64,000 nt of DNA, from the NCBI RefSeq assembly GCF_025567625.1, contig NZ_JAOQJC010000025.1, forward strand, positions 39,520-103,519, read 5' to 3'. The first letter of the stretch is position 1. Each line of letters begins with the position of its first letter. The DNA is from Paenibacillus sp. J5C2022. GTDB lineage: Bacteria; Bacillota; Bacilli; Paenibacillales; Paenibacillaceae. Made by a program: the position numbers and the translations under genes. The notes beneath the pieces are model-generated. The model saw only the letters and a program-made list of their open reading frames with translations. It did no database searches and was not told the origin of the DNA. This document shows, in pieces, positions 1-8,731 of the stretch.

Positions 1-11
1 TATGGCTCCTC

Positions 12-686
12 CTATTCCCCGACTGACGCGATGTCCGCCAATAATGCAATAATACCGGACTTCGACACCCAACCTACCACTTCCGGATCTTGTCCAGACT
101 CCTCGCGCAGCGCAATGACAGGGAGGCAATCTACTTGATGCGCCGCCATCTTCATAATCGCGTCATGGACGGAATCGCTTGGAAGCAAAGTAACGATGTT
201 GGGATATCGGGTCATCACCATACTGACAGGTATGGATGCCGCACTTGGATTGCCCAAAGTAATCTTCAATAGATCCTTGGGCGTAACGATGCCGGCGAAC
301 CGCTTGTTTTCATTGACAACGATAAGCGTATCCGCATTTTCGGTGAACAAGGTGATAACCGCATCATGCACGGACAAGGAATCCGGAATATTGACGGGCA
401 CTCCTTGCACCTCGCCTACCTTCAAGCTGCTCAGTCGCTGCATGGACTCATTGTTCGGCTTATAGGCATTTCCTAGGAAATAACCGACTTTCGGCTTCGC
501 ATCCAGCATGCCGAGCATCACAAGCAGGGAAAGATCCGAACGCAATGTAGGGCGGCTGACACCCAAATATTCAGCTAATTGCTCGCCTGTAACCGGCGAA
601 TGCTTCTTCACCAGCTCAAGAAGCTCCATTTGTCGAGATGTTAACTGAATCGTTCTCCCCTCTTCCCTATATGACTCATATATCAT
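12..686 (-). CDS. ccpN: CcpN-like transcriptional regulator (HTH + CBS pair)
   Basis: Cytoplasmic DNA-binding regulator. An N-terminal winged HTH (around LTSRQMELLELV, then GEQLAEYLGVSRPTLRSDLS) is followed by two CBS domains, the architecture of B. subtilis CcpN (YqzB), which represses gluconeogenic genes and senses the energy state through its CBS pair. The start is unclear. The reading frame is open to a GTG at 722 and an ATG at 686, but neither has a ribosome-binding site. The only good Shine-Dalgarno (GAGGGGAG, 655-662) is followed after 4 nt by an ATT codon at 650, exactly where CcpN proteins begin (TIQLTSRQ). The coordinates use the ATG at 686 as the conventional choice. The usual partner yqfL would lie outside the window. 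Confidence 0.82.
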   Translation of the reverse strand: MIYESYREEGRTIQLTSRQMELLELVKKHSPVTGEQLAEYLGVSRPTLRSDLSLLVMLGMLDAKPKVGYFLGNAYKPNNESMQRLSSLKVGEVQGVPVNIPDSLSVHDAVITLFTENADTLIVVNENKRFAGIVTPKDLLKITLGNPSAASIPVSMVMTRYPNIVTLLPSDSVHDAIMKMAAHQVDCLPVIALREESGQDPEVVGWVSKSGIIALLADIASVGE

Positions 687-693
687 ATCGCTT

Positions 694-724
694 ATTATAC
701 ACCGACTTATATAACATATCACAA
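694..724 (-). promoter_or_regulatory. Candidate promoter of the ccpN-like gene
   Basis: On the minus strand a perfect TATAAT lies at 694-699, with a weak TTGTGA -35 at 719-724 (19-nt spacer). If used, transcription begins close to the ATG at 686, so the GTG at 722 could not be the start. This supports translation from the region just after the Shine-Dalgarno at 655-662. Confidence 0.4.
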
Positions 725-824
725 TGACATTTGTTACACAATAAATATTTCACTCCGCATTCTTTTCATGCGCAGAGTTGTGATTTTTGTCACACTTAAT
801 AATGATTCAACTCACCAACTTATG

Positions 825-2441
825 TTACATCGTTGATTGCTCTGTTCTGTTGTCATTAATAATGGAATTATACACCTCTAACATTCTCATTTTCCCTTTA
901 TATGACTTTACTTCGCTCCCAATTCGTTCAAGCGGAAGTACGAAGCTATGCAGATATTTTCCAGGCCCGCTTTCTTACAGCCGCTCCGTATACTCCCCGT
1001 CATTGACCACTAAAGCAGTACCTTCATGGTCTCCTGTCAACATAAGCTTCGTCCATCTCCCCTTCGGCAGAATATATTTGAATTTGCTGCTATATTTTTC
1101 CTCACTAAGAATAATTCCCCCGTCTAAGCTCATATCGATAGTAAGTCTGCCGTGATCTGACTCAAGCAGAATGCCTGAATCACAAAAATCTTCGTCCGGT
1201 TGAATAGAAACAATCAATGTCCACCCAAAGCCCAGATTTTTAAGCGGAGTTTGCAAATAAGTGCTGGCTCCGTTGAAAGTCAAGAAGCAGTCCGAGTCAC
1301 ATTCAACCAGCTCAGTATAATGGGCTTCAGCATCATAACCGTTGCCGGATTGGTCCTTTACATTATTTCTAATGTCGTATTTTAGAATGCAGCCATCCTT
1401 CGCTATACTCTCAACTCTCCACGCCAAATTGACGAGCGGCGGCTCACCTGTCACATTTATATCTTCGGCAAATTGTACATAGGCTCTGTCCAATACATGG
1501 CTTGCCCATGTCTTCTCCGCCAGCAACGGGATAACTGGAAACAAACGATAATGGCTGTCATCCATAGAGAAGCCCTTTGACGCTGAAATATCACTCCATA
1601 AACTGCTGACTGCACCTTTAAGCTGAGGATGCCCATACGGCAAAACCGTGTCAGGAAAGAAACACTCCGTTTCCCAGTTCTCATACACATGCCTGATGTT
1701 CATGCAATCGCTTGGCTCGCTTACAATCGGAACGATGTATAGGGGACGATGCTCCATATTTACGATCTCATACCCGAGGTCAATGGCATGCTTCGCATCG
1801 CCAAAGTCCGTATTCCATATGTCCATTACTGCATCATTGCTCACTGGGATTTCACCCGCAAACGTTTTTAAGGACCCCCAAAAATGAGGCGTCTTTCCTT
1901 TGCTCTTCACATATCGAATTAACTCATTCGTATAGGCTCTAAAAGACTCTGTCAATCGTTTTTTGCCTGGTCCGTCCTGTTTCGCTACATCGTACTCGTC
2001 GGTTCCAATATGTATATCCGGTCCAATGATTTGTTTGAGTTGCTTACTGTTTTCATTTCTAAGCACGATTCTCGATTCAGATGTAAGCTGAAACTCTCCA
2101 TAACCGCCTGCCCATTTCCTTAAAGCCGGAATTACTGACTACGGTTTGCCATTAGCATCTGCTTGATGAGCAAGTACCCCAGGCACAATAACACTTACAT
2201 TTTTAGATATCTCATATTGCTGCGGGTCGGCTTCCTCATATACTTTGAACAATAACTGAACGACAGTATCTTTCAAGGGGCTCATGATTTTTCCGGTTAA
2301 ATCGATAATTTGAGGCGAGTCGCTGCCGAATAACGCTACCTTACATCCAAAAGGCACCTGTGACATAACCATTTCTTTTTGCCCAATTGTGATAGGTGCA
2401 GCTCCTGAAGTTCCTCTGCAATTAACTTCATATCCATTTTG
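825..2441 (-). pseudogene. Decayed GH20 beta-N-acetylhexosaminidase
   Basis: Remnant of a secreted GH20 enzyme. Read in one frame it gives, in order: an Ig-like segment (VALFGSDSPQIIDL); a TAG stop at 2139-2141; the GH20 auxiliary-domain entry motif (VIPALRKWAGGYGEF); the catalytic Asp-Glu region (HIGTDEYD); and a LamG-like C-terminal domain broken by a TAA at 975-977. Beyond that stop the typical sequence KYLHSFVLPLERIGS continues to a TAA at 825. Only about 30 residues separate the entry motif from the catalytic motif, so roughly the first half of the catalytic barrel is deleted. The 5' end with its signal peptide is also missing (in-frame TAA at 2442-2444). All parts stay in frame, so decay came from nonsense mutations and deletions, not frameshifts. 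No product of normal function is expected. Confidence 0.85.
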
Positions 2442-2500
2442 TTAATCAAGAATAGAACAGTCCTGTTTCCCCAGACAATATTGCTGATCAACTATGAGAA

Positions 2501-2537
2501 AAGCGAGCAACTGGATGCATTTTTCAGTTGCTCGCTT
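2501..2537 (-). terminator. Rho-independent terminator of the long transporter operon
   Basis: A 13-bp perfect stem (AAGCGAGCAACTG pairing with CAGTTGCTCGCTT) with an 11-nt loop lies 12 nt past the SGNH lipoprotein stop. On the minus strand it is followed by a short T-rich run. Confidence 0.75.
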
Positions 2538-2548
2538 CATCCGCCTAT

Positions 2549-3697
2549 TCAATCATTTTCTATCAAATGACCGGCAATGATCTGCGCATGCCATCTCGCC
2601 AAGTAATCATTGGGATGGTTCACATTATTGGCCGTCGTGTCCCGAAACGGCTTATGTTTCAGCAATTCCTGATGGACGGCTGTCATATCAACCGTCATTA
2701 CCCCTGTCATCGCTTCCGAAATCTCTTCAAGAACCGGAGCATACAGACTTTGAAATCCTGAATGAATCGCTTCCGGATTAGCCAATGAAGGAGCAACTAA
2801 GATGAGCTCGGTGTCGGCCTTCGTCGACCTGATTTCTTCAACGATGGCCTGTATATTTCTCTTGAAGTCCAAGGGCAATATTCTGCCCGAGCCATCATTC
2901 ATGCCGAAGGCAACAATGACAAGATCCGCATTCTCACTAGCCGCCCGCAGCTTGGCCTGCTCAACTCCCCACGCTGCTGTCACCCCTCCCAGAGAAGGGT
3001 TTACAAATTGCACTGTGTGTTCGTATGCCCTTTCAAGTTGATGAACCAACAGCTTTCCCCATATAGGAAGATAGGGGGGCTCGTTAATCAATTCACTTGA
3101 GTTTCCGCCTACAGATATGCTGTCGCCGAACAAAACAATTTTAACCGGCTCTTTTCTTTGCAGCTTTGCAATCGTCAATGGGAGCTTATCTCCGGCAAAT
3201 ACGGGCACAGGGCCCTCCCAATTGCCCGAATGCTTGTAGGTAATCACGATTTGCAAATTGTGAAAAAAACCATCTTCGCGAAAGTATAAAGCGCCTTTTC
3301 CGTCTTTCCGAGGCACTGTATCCGCCTCCCGATACTCAGGCACATACATTTGATCCCTGGCCATAACCGGTATCGATGAGTTCTCCATCACTATAAACCG
3401 GCCATCCTTAAAATCCCAATCTTCCCCGCGAAGGAATTCCTTGTCCAGTCGGGCACTTTTCACCGAAATGATCTCTGTCGGCGGATACAGAAAATCAACT
3501 TGTGTATGCTGATCTTCGCTTGACAACAATAGAAAGGCTTCATCATAAACAACAGGGCCTTGCCAAAAAGGATACATCGCTCTCTCTTCCATACTATTAA
3601 ACTCCTTCTCCCCAGCCTTTTCAGTACAGCCCGCAGCAATCGCCGCTATGCCTAAAACCAGCAGCGTGATATAGATTGGCCTGGTCATCTTATTCAT
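2549..3697 (-). CDS. SGNH/GDSL-hydrolase lipoprotein
   Basis: Predicted surface-anchored esterase, probably a carbohydrate deacetylase. A lipoprotein signal with lipobox AAGC (Cys24) precedes a beta-rich N-terminal domain. The SGNH domain starts at residue 187 with KIVLFGDSISVGG (Ser193), has a block III Asn in AFGMND, and ends in a NNVNHPND block carrying the catalytic His. The residue three before that His is Asn rather than the usual Asp, so the triad may be altered or completed by another residue; the wider NNVNHPND string looks like a family signature. The ATG lies inside the 3' end of the araC gene (8-nt overlap), indicating translational coupling. It is the last gene before the terminator at 2501. 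The substrate cannot be read from sequence; context suggests acetylated glycans. Confidence 0.82.
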   Translation of the reverse strand: MNKMTRPIYITLLVLGIAAIAAGCTEKAGEKEFNSMEERAMYPFWQGPVVYDEAFLLLSSEDQHTQVDFLYPPTEIISVKSARLDKEFLRGEDWDFKDGRFIVMENSSIPVMARDQMYVPEYREADTVPRKDGKGALYFREDGFFHNLQIVITYKHSGNWEGPVPVFAGDKLPLTIAKLQRKEPVKIVLFGDSISVGGNSSELINEPPYLPIWGKLLVHQLERAYEHTVQFVNPSLGGVTAAWGVEQAKLRAASENADLVIVAFGMNDGSGRILPLDFKRNIQAIVEEIRSTKADTELILVAPSLANPEAIHSGFQSLYAPVLEEISEAMTGVMTVDMTAVHQELLKHKPFRDTTANNVNHPNDYLARWHAQIIAGHLIEND

Positions 3698-4598
3698 GCT
3701 TTTTCCTAAACTCGGACGGGCTATATCCGGTCATTTTTTTGAATACTCTATTGAAAAAGCTGACATCATTAAAGCCTACCTCTGCACTGATGGATGAAAC
3801 TTTGTCATTCGTTGAAAGCAAAAGCTGCTTCGATTTCTCCACTCGTAAATTATGCAAATAATTTACCATTGTTGTATCGCTCATCTGTTTGAATATCCGG
3901 GTCACTTGTCTGGTACTGCAAGCGGCTATTTTGGCCAAGTCTTCCAATGTAATGAGTGTATGATAATGCCTCTCCAAAAAACCGATAATTCGTTTATACA
4001 TTTGCTCCTCAACGGAACTTATTCCGTCAATAAACTTGCCGGATTTACGATTCATTTTCGGATTTACGGCGTAGTAACGACTTAACCGCAAAATGAGTTC
4101 AGTTAACATCAATTTGATTAACGAGGTGTAGCCCGGAAGCTTGGAGTGAAACTCCTGCTCGATCTTCCTCACCATTGTCTTTACTTCTTCCGTTTCGGTC
4201 GGACTCAATTTCAAAATAGAAGTAAACCTGGCATCTGCCCCAAGAAAAGGTTGTACGTAGAAGAAGTCCATTAACTGTGCGCATTCCGGTACTCGCAACA
4301 TCGGCCAATCAATAATAGTAGGGAAAAATTGCAAATTCGTAACCTCAACAGACTCACCGCTATCAAGTCTATAGGTATGCATTTCGTGAGGGTTAATAAT
4401 AAAAATGTCTCCGGGAAAGATTTTGTATTCCATCATCCCGAACTGCTCCGAATGAAAAATATGTGTAGCAGATCCGCTAATAACAAATACAATCTCAATA
4501 AAATCGTGACTGTGCAACGGGAGCAACGGGATATCATTTGCACTGTGAACCCAAGTGCTGACATGAAAAGGAAATATATCTCGCATAGAATATTCCAC
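3690..4598 (-). CDS. AraC-family regulator with cupin sensor
   Basis: Cytoplasmic transcription regulator of 302 residues. The N-terminal half is a cupin-type sugar-binding domain (LLPLHSHDFIEIVFVISG; IFIINPHEMHTYRL). The last 100 residues carry two HTH motifs (LEDLAKIAACSTRQVTRIFKQ; VSSISAEVGFNDVSFFNRVFKKMTGYSPSEF). It is co-transcribed behind two permease genes and overlaps the SGNH gene, so it is likely the local regulator of the operon. The annotated start is a GTG at 4598 without a close ribosome site. A strong AAGGAGG lies about 36 nt upstream, and an in-frame ATT follows it by 9 nt, so the protein may be a few residues longer. Confidence 0.85.
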   Translation of the reverse strand: MEYSMRDIFPFHVSTWVHSANDIPLLPLHSHDFIEIVFVISGSATHIFHSEQFGMMEYKIFPGDIFIINPHEMHTYRLDSGESVEVTNLQFFPTIIDWPMLRVPECAQLMDFFYVQPFLGADARFTSILKLSPTETEEVKTMVRKIEQEFHSKLPGYTSLIKLMLTELILRLSRYYAVNPKMNRKSGKFIDGISSVEEQMYKRIIGFLERHYHTLITLEDLAKIAACSTRQVTRIFKQMSDTTMVNYLHNLRVEKSKQLLLSTNDKVSSISAEVGFNDVSFFNRVFKKMTGYSPSEFRKKHE

Positions 4599-4651
4599 TG
4601 CTTTGAATTGATGCGTTTGAATGACCTTCAGCCTCCTTATCGATAAAAGTT

Positions 4652-5578
4652 TTACTCCACAATACCGGTTCTTTCGATTCCCTCCACAAAATATCGCTGT
4701 GTGAACATAAATAGAATTAATGGGGGCAATATGACAAGAAGCGCACCTGCCATTTTAATAGGTTCGTTAAGATCGAAAAATGTAAATCCCAGAAAACTCG
4801 CTGTGCCCATGGAAGCATTTAAGCTATCCTGTAAATTTTCCAAGCGGCCGGACAATAGAACGAACTCTCCATTTTGTAAAAATAAAGACGGCTCAAAGTA
4901 ATTGTTCCAATGCCAAACAAAAGAAAATAGAAAAACGATTAACATGGCCGGTCTGGATAAAGGGAGCATAATTTTCCAAAAAGTGCGAAACGGTCCTGCT
5001 CCGTCCATCCTTGCGGACTCTTCAAGCTCCTTCGGGAAGGATGAATAAAATTGCCGGAATATGAGTATAAACAGTGCGCCTTTAAGCCCTTGGGCAAATA
5101 ATGCCGGTATTAGAAACGGCAAGGGAGTATTGAGCCATCCCAGCTTTACATAGGTGACAAATAACGGAATGACAATCGTTTGCGGCGGAATTAAAAAAGT
5201 AAGCAAGACGATAACAAATAGTATATTCTTCCCCGGTATATGCAATCTGGCAAAGGCGTATCCCGTCATTGAGCATGAAAAAACTTGAAAAATAGCGGCT
5301 CCTACAGCTACAAGCAATGTTTGAAATAGTCCCTTCATATATTCCAAACCAATAAAAGCAACCTGATAATTGCCCCATTCAAGCACTCTGGGCAACCATC
5401 CGATGGAAGGGTCCAGCATTTCGGCAACGCTTTTGAGCGAGGTTGAAATAATGTACAGAAGCGGCTTCATATACAACGTTGATATGAACAATAAAATAGT
5501 AAAAACAAAAAACTTATACATGAAGCCGTCTACGATCGATTTTCCGATAAAAAAATATCGCGCTCTTTCTTTCATCAT
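4652..5578 (-). CDS. Sugar ABC transporter permease, MalG type
   Basis: Membrane-spanning subunit of a CUT1-type carbohydrate importer, 308 residues with six predicted transmembrane helices. The ATPase-docking EAA loop is clear (EESARMDGAGPFRTFWKIMLPLSRPA). The C-terminus RYFVEGIERTGIVE is typical of MalG-like subunits. Its ATG overlaps the stop of the MalF-type partner by 4 nt (ATGA). It is the second of two MalG-type permeases in the operon. Only one ATPase gene is present, so both channels probably share it. Substrate unknown. Confidence 0.92.
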   Translation of the reverse strand: MMKERARYFFIGKSIVDGFMYKFFVFTILLFISTLYMKPLLYIISTSLKSVAEMLDPSIGWLPRVLEWGNYQVAFIGLEYMKGLFQTLLVAVGAAIFQVFSCSMTGYAFARLHIPGKNILFVIVLLTFLIPPQTIVIPLFVTYVKLGWLNTPLPFLIPALFAQGLKGALFILIFRQFYSSFPKELEESARMDGAGPFRTFWKIMLPLSRPAMLIVFLFSFVWHWNNYFEPSLFLQNGEFVLLSGRLENLQDSLNASMGTASFLGFTFFDLNEPIKMAGALLVILPPLILFMFTQRYFVEGIERTGIVE

Positions 5579-6435
5579 GCCTTCCTCCTGTTCTTCCGGC
5601 CGGCAACTGCCAGCAATAACACAATTGGGATCATAATGATGATAAAGTAAATCCAGCCCAGCGCACCTGCGTATCCGTAGCCTGTTTTGATATCAGACAT
5701 ACTATTTATAATATGTCGCAATACGGGGTTAAACGGATTGATGGATTGTTCGACAAGCGTGTAAATCAAATTCAGAAAAATAAATGGCACGATGACTGGA
5801 AATGTGATCTTCCAAAATGATTCCCATGGTGTGGCGCCGTCTATATTAGCCGCCTCAAAAGTAGAAGGAGGGATCGTTTGAAATGCTGCCAAAAATATAA
5901 TAATTTGAATACCGGAATACCACAGAATAATGACAAACTTGGAAATTAAACTAACTAATGTGCCTGCAATTGAAGGAGGAAATAAACTATACACGATAGT
6001 TGTTACATCATATTGTTCATCAAAAGGCAAGGCTCCTTGTCCTTGTCCAACTAATTCAAGTAATACTTGTCCGGTAGCAAATATGACTGGCAGGAAAAAG
6101 ATAGCTCTAAAAAACATACGTCCTTTAAACTTTTGATTTAATAATACGGCCACCAATAATGCAAATAGTACGGTCAGAGGAACGATAAATAATAATTCGT
6201 TAAAGAACAGCATCATTTCTACCGGAAAAATATTGTCGGATACAAACGCATATTTAAAGTTGTCAAAACCAATGTAGGTGTAGTCCAATCCTGTCCCTTC
6301 ACCGTTTACTTTCACCTCGTGAAAACTGATGTACAGGGAATAGGCAAACGGGTAGGCAACAAAACTTAGAATGCCAATTAGCCATGGCAGCAGGAAAAGA
6401 GAGTTTTGAAGTATCGTCTTATGATTTTTTTTCAT
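5575..6435 (-). CDS. Sugar ABC transporter permease, MalF type
   Basis: Partner permease of the MalG-type protein encoded at 4652-5578: 286 residues, about six transmembrane helices, EAA loop FEAANIDGATPWESFWKITF. Its start overlaps the end of the DUF5696 gene by 17 nt, so translation is probably coupled. This pair follows the DUF5696 gene, while the other pair precedes the NHL/YIP1 gene, so the operon encodes two complete channels on either side of two accessory membrane proteins. Confidence 0.92.
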   Translation of the reverse strand: MKKNHKTILQNSLFLLPWLIGILSFVAYPFAYSLYISFHEVKVNGEGTGLDYTYIGFDNFKYAFVSDNIFPVEMMLFFNELLFIVPLTVLFALLVAVLLNQKFKGRMFFRAIFFLPVIFATGQVLLELVGQGQGALPFDEQYDVTTIVYSLFPPSIAGTLVSLISKFVIILWYSGIQIIIFLAAFQTIPPSTFEAANIDGATPWESFWKITFPVIVPFIFLNLIYTLVEQSINPFNPVLRHIINSMSDIKTGYGYAGALGWIYFIIIMIPIVLLLAVAGRKNRRKA

Positions 6436-8731
6436 TGTCCCCTCCTGTTACCTTATAGGAGTAAGGCTCAACCAACTCCCCCAGTAAGCGAAATGGCTTG
6501 TCGCTGTAATTCACCCATACTTTTTTTCCGTTCTCATATTCTGTCTCATATACATCCGCTGCCAAACGGCGATGATGAACGATATATTGGTCCATTACTT
6601 CCTGCTGAACAGCCTGATAGGCCTGGTACTCTTCTAAAATCTGTGGCAGCAATATCTCAAACTCAGAGCTGTAAAGTCCATTATAGTATGTGTTCTGCAG
6701 CACATCGGGCGGGGCCTCAGTTACGAAATAATTGGGTGCGGCCCCATATTCCAAATCTCTTAAAAACTCAATGATCGGGTCATCCCTCCAATTTCCGGGT
6801 ATTGAAGAATAACTGACTAAGCCATGCAGCGCCATAGGATAAAAAGGAACCTGCTCATCAATAATCAGATCGTAATTGGAGCTCATCGGCATTTGAAAAA
6901 TGTGATCCGCATAGGGCAGAGCAAACATTCCCGCTCCTGTGACCGTCAAGCTTTCCGTTTGCTTGCTTATATTTTCTAAAACCCGTTTTCGAGATGCGAG
7001 AACTTCTCCTCTCAGCATCCAATGCTTGCTGCTGTAATCGCTATGAAGTCCTGAACCGCCGTCCTCTATCCCTACTCTCTTAACCGTTAAAGCCGCATAG
7101 TCATTCATCGCTTTATTGACGTATTTCTGTTCGACAACTTGAGGACTTATGAAGTAACGACTATACTCGTTTGCTTTTCCCTTCACCGTTAACCCATCAA
7201 TGCCTTTGACTGCCTCGGTTCTGGACTGAAATCCGGTCCCTGAACGATCTGCTGCGAAGTAGAGCGTATCATCAAGTCGCAATTCAATTCCTTTGTCCGC
7301 CAGGAAGGACTGGAATTTATCGAAATCGGCTTTCCCTCCGCTTTTTCCGGGAATCGGCAACCGTTTGGGCGCCTTGGACAAGTACCCCCCGTTTTGCCAG
7401 CCCGATAACCCCACCTCCATATTTGAAATGCCCGTATCAAGCAATCCTTGCACCATCCGTTCAGCCTGGGTGAAGGTGGTTGCTGATACGTATTTATTGC
7501 CTAAAGAGGTTTTTTCTGTAGATCCTATCGCAATATTGAAATATAGCTTTGGAGAAGCATCATTCGCAGTTATTCTTTGCATGCCAACATGTTCGATCAG
7601 ATAGTTTCGAAAGGTTTCTGCCAATGCGGAATATCCCTCCCTTTCACTGTCAGACCACAAATAGCGAATTGTTCTTGGCTCGGCCGCTATGTTTTTTTCA
7701 TAAGAGGATTCCGTTCTGCCCAGACCCTTTGGCTTCATATACGGATACCTTAATGAAAAACTTGCATACACAAAATTGTAGCTATTTCGCATGCCCGATG
7801 TTCCGGCAACAATATTGGCTCTTGCCTCCCCCTTTTCAATCACCGCAATAAATCCCTTTTCCTCGGTAGCCATGCCAAATACGGGATATGCAATCCCATC
7901 CCTATTACTTCTGTTTACACGATCGGCGCCGCTTATGGAGGCATCATGATCATAGACGGGATAGCTATACGGTTTCCTTGTCTTGCTGCTCTTCTTCAGA
8001 TGGATAAGTCCGCCTGGACCATCAGGCACTAATATCGAACCGTTCGCTTCCTCATCCCCCGCTCCGAAGAAAGGCAGTAATTCAATGCTTACGAGCTGGT
8101 TGTCTCCTGATTCCGCTATTCCATACTCCGGGATATGAGCGACAAACTGTCCATTCTCCAATACATATTCAATATAAAACTTAAATCCAAGACTGGGGAT
8201 GTCGTATAGAACTCCAATACCGTCAGTTAGTGCTGTCCATGTCATTTCTAACGGAAACTCCACCGTATTGGATACCTTTACATTTACATCATTTTTCACC
8301 AAATAATAAAACACGAATGGTGATTTCAAGCTCTCCAGCCATAATCCTTTTGCCGTTTCCTCTTTGAGAGAGCTGCTCACAGGGTTGCTCAACCACTTTT
8401 CATTGTGCTGTTCTCTATCTATCATGATTTGACCTGTAGCATAATCAATCCATAATGTTGTATCCACTTGTTCGGCAACTAGATGCCATACTTGATCGCC
8501 GTAGTTCACGATTGGAGCTGCCAATGGTTCTTTCTGAAAACTTCGTTCCGCAAGCATTTCTTCCATATTGTCCAAGCTGTCTGCCGTGATCTCATTGTCG
8601 CCCAATTCCACTTTGCCGAGCACAAAAACGAGTAATAGAACAACAACAATCGTGGAGCCAATCGGGATGGCTTTGTGCTTTATACCCTGCATACAACTTC
8701 TCGCTATTGATCGTATCCATTGTCTAAACAC
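6419..8731 (-). CDS. DUF5696 membrane-anchored protein
   Basis: Protein of 770 residues. The start is the GTG at 8731, which overlaps the previous stop (GTGTTTAG) and has a close GGGAGG ribosome site; a longer frame to 8830 exists but lies inside the upstream gene. One N-terminal transmembrane helix (IPIGSTIVVVLLLVFVLG) anchors a long extracytoplasmic part. That part has a beta-sandwich-like region, a GSILVPDGPGGLIHL motif, and an alpha/beta region that could be a TIM barrel (VSATTFTQAERMVQGLLDTG, then YFISPQVVEQKY, VKRVGIEDGG). The overall look recalls sandwich-plus-barrel glycosidases such as GH101/GH129, but this is inference. I see no published function. Its operon position between permease genes suggests a role at the cell surface in handling the transported glycan. 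Confidence 0.8.
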   Translation of the reverse strand: MFRQWIRSIARSCMQGIKHKAIPIGSTIVVVLLLVFVLGKVELGDNEITADSLDNMEEMLAERSFQKEPLAAPIVNYGDQVWHLVAEQVDTTLWIDYATGQIMIDREQHNEKWLSNPVSSSLKEETAKGLWLESLKSPFVFYYLVKNDVNVKVSNTVEFPLEMTWTALTDGIGVLYDIPSLGFKFYIEYVLENGQFVAHIPEYGIAESGDNQLVSIELLPFFGAGDEEANGSILVPDGPGGLIHLKKSSKTRKPYSYPVYDHDASISGADRVNRSNRDGIAYPVFGMATEEKGFIAVIEKGEARANIVAGTSGMRNSYNFVYASFSLRYPYMKPKGLGRTESSYEKNIAAEPRTIRYLWSDSEREGYSALAETFRNYLIEHVGMQRITANDASPKLYFNIAIGSTEKTSLGNKYVSATTFTQAERMVQGLLDTGISNMEVGLSGWQNGGYLSKAPKRLPIPGKSGGKADFDKFQSFLADKGIELRLDDTLYFAADRSGTGFQSRTEAVKGIDGLTVKGKANEYSRYFISPQVVEQKYVNKAMNDYAALTVKRVGIEDGGSGLHSDYSSKHWMLRGEVLASRKRVLENISKQTESLTVTGAGMFALPYADHIFQMPMSSNYDLIIDEQVPFYPMALHGLVSYSSIPGNWRDDPIIEFLRDLEYGAAPNYFVTEAPPDVLQNTYYNGLYSSEFEILLPQILEEYQAYQAVQQEVMDQYIVHHRRLAADVYETEYENGKKVWVNYSDKPFRLLGELVEPYSYKVTGGDNEKKS

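Noticed and set aside
752..782. Hairpin after the GH20 relic
   Set aside because: The bulged stem ACTC.CGCAT/ATGCG.GAGT has its T-run only on the plus strand, where no gene ends; not called a terminator.
4599..4640. ATT start for the AraC gene at 3690-4598
   Set aside because: Spacing from AAGGAGG to the in-frame ATT is possible, but a GTG exists further on; not enough to change the coordinates.
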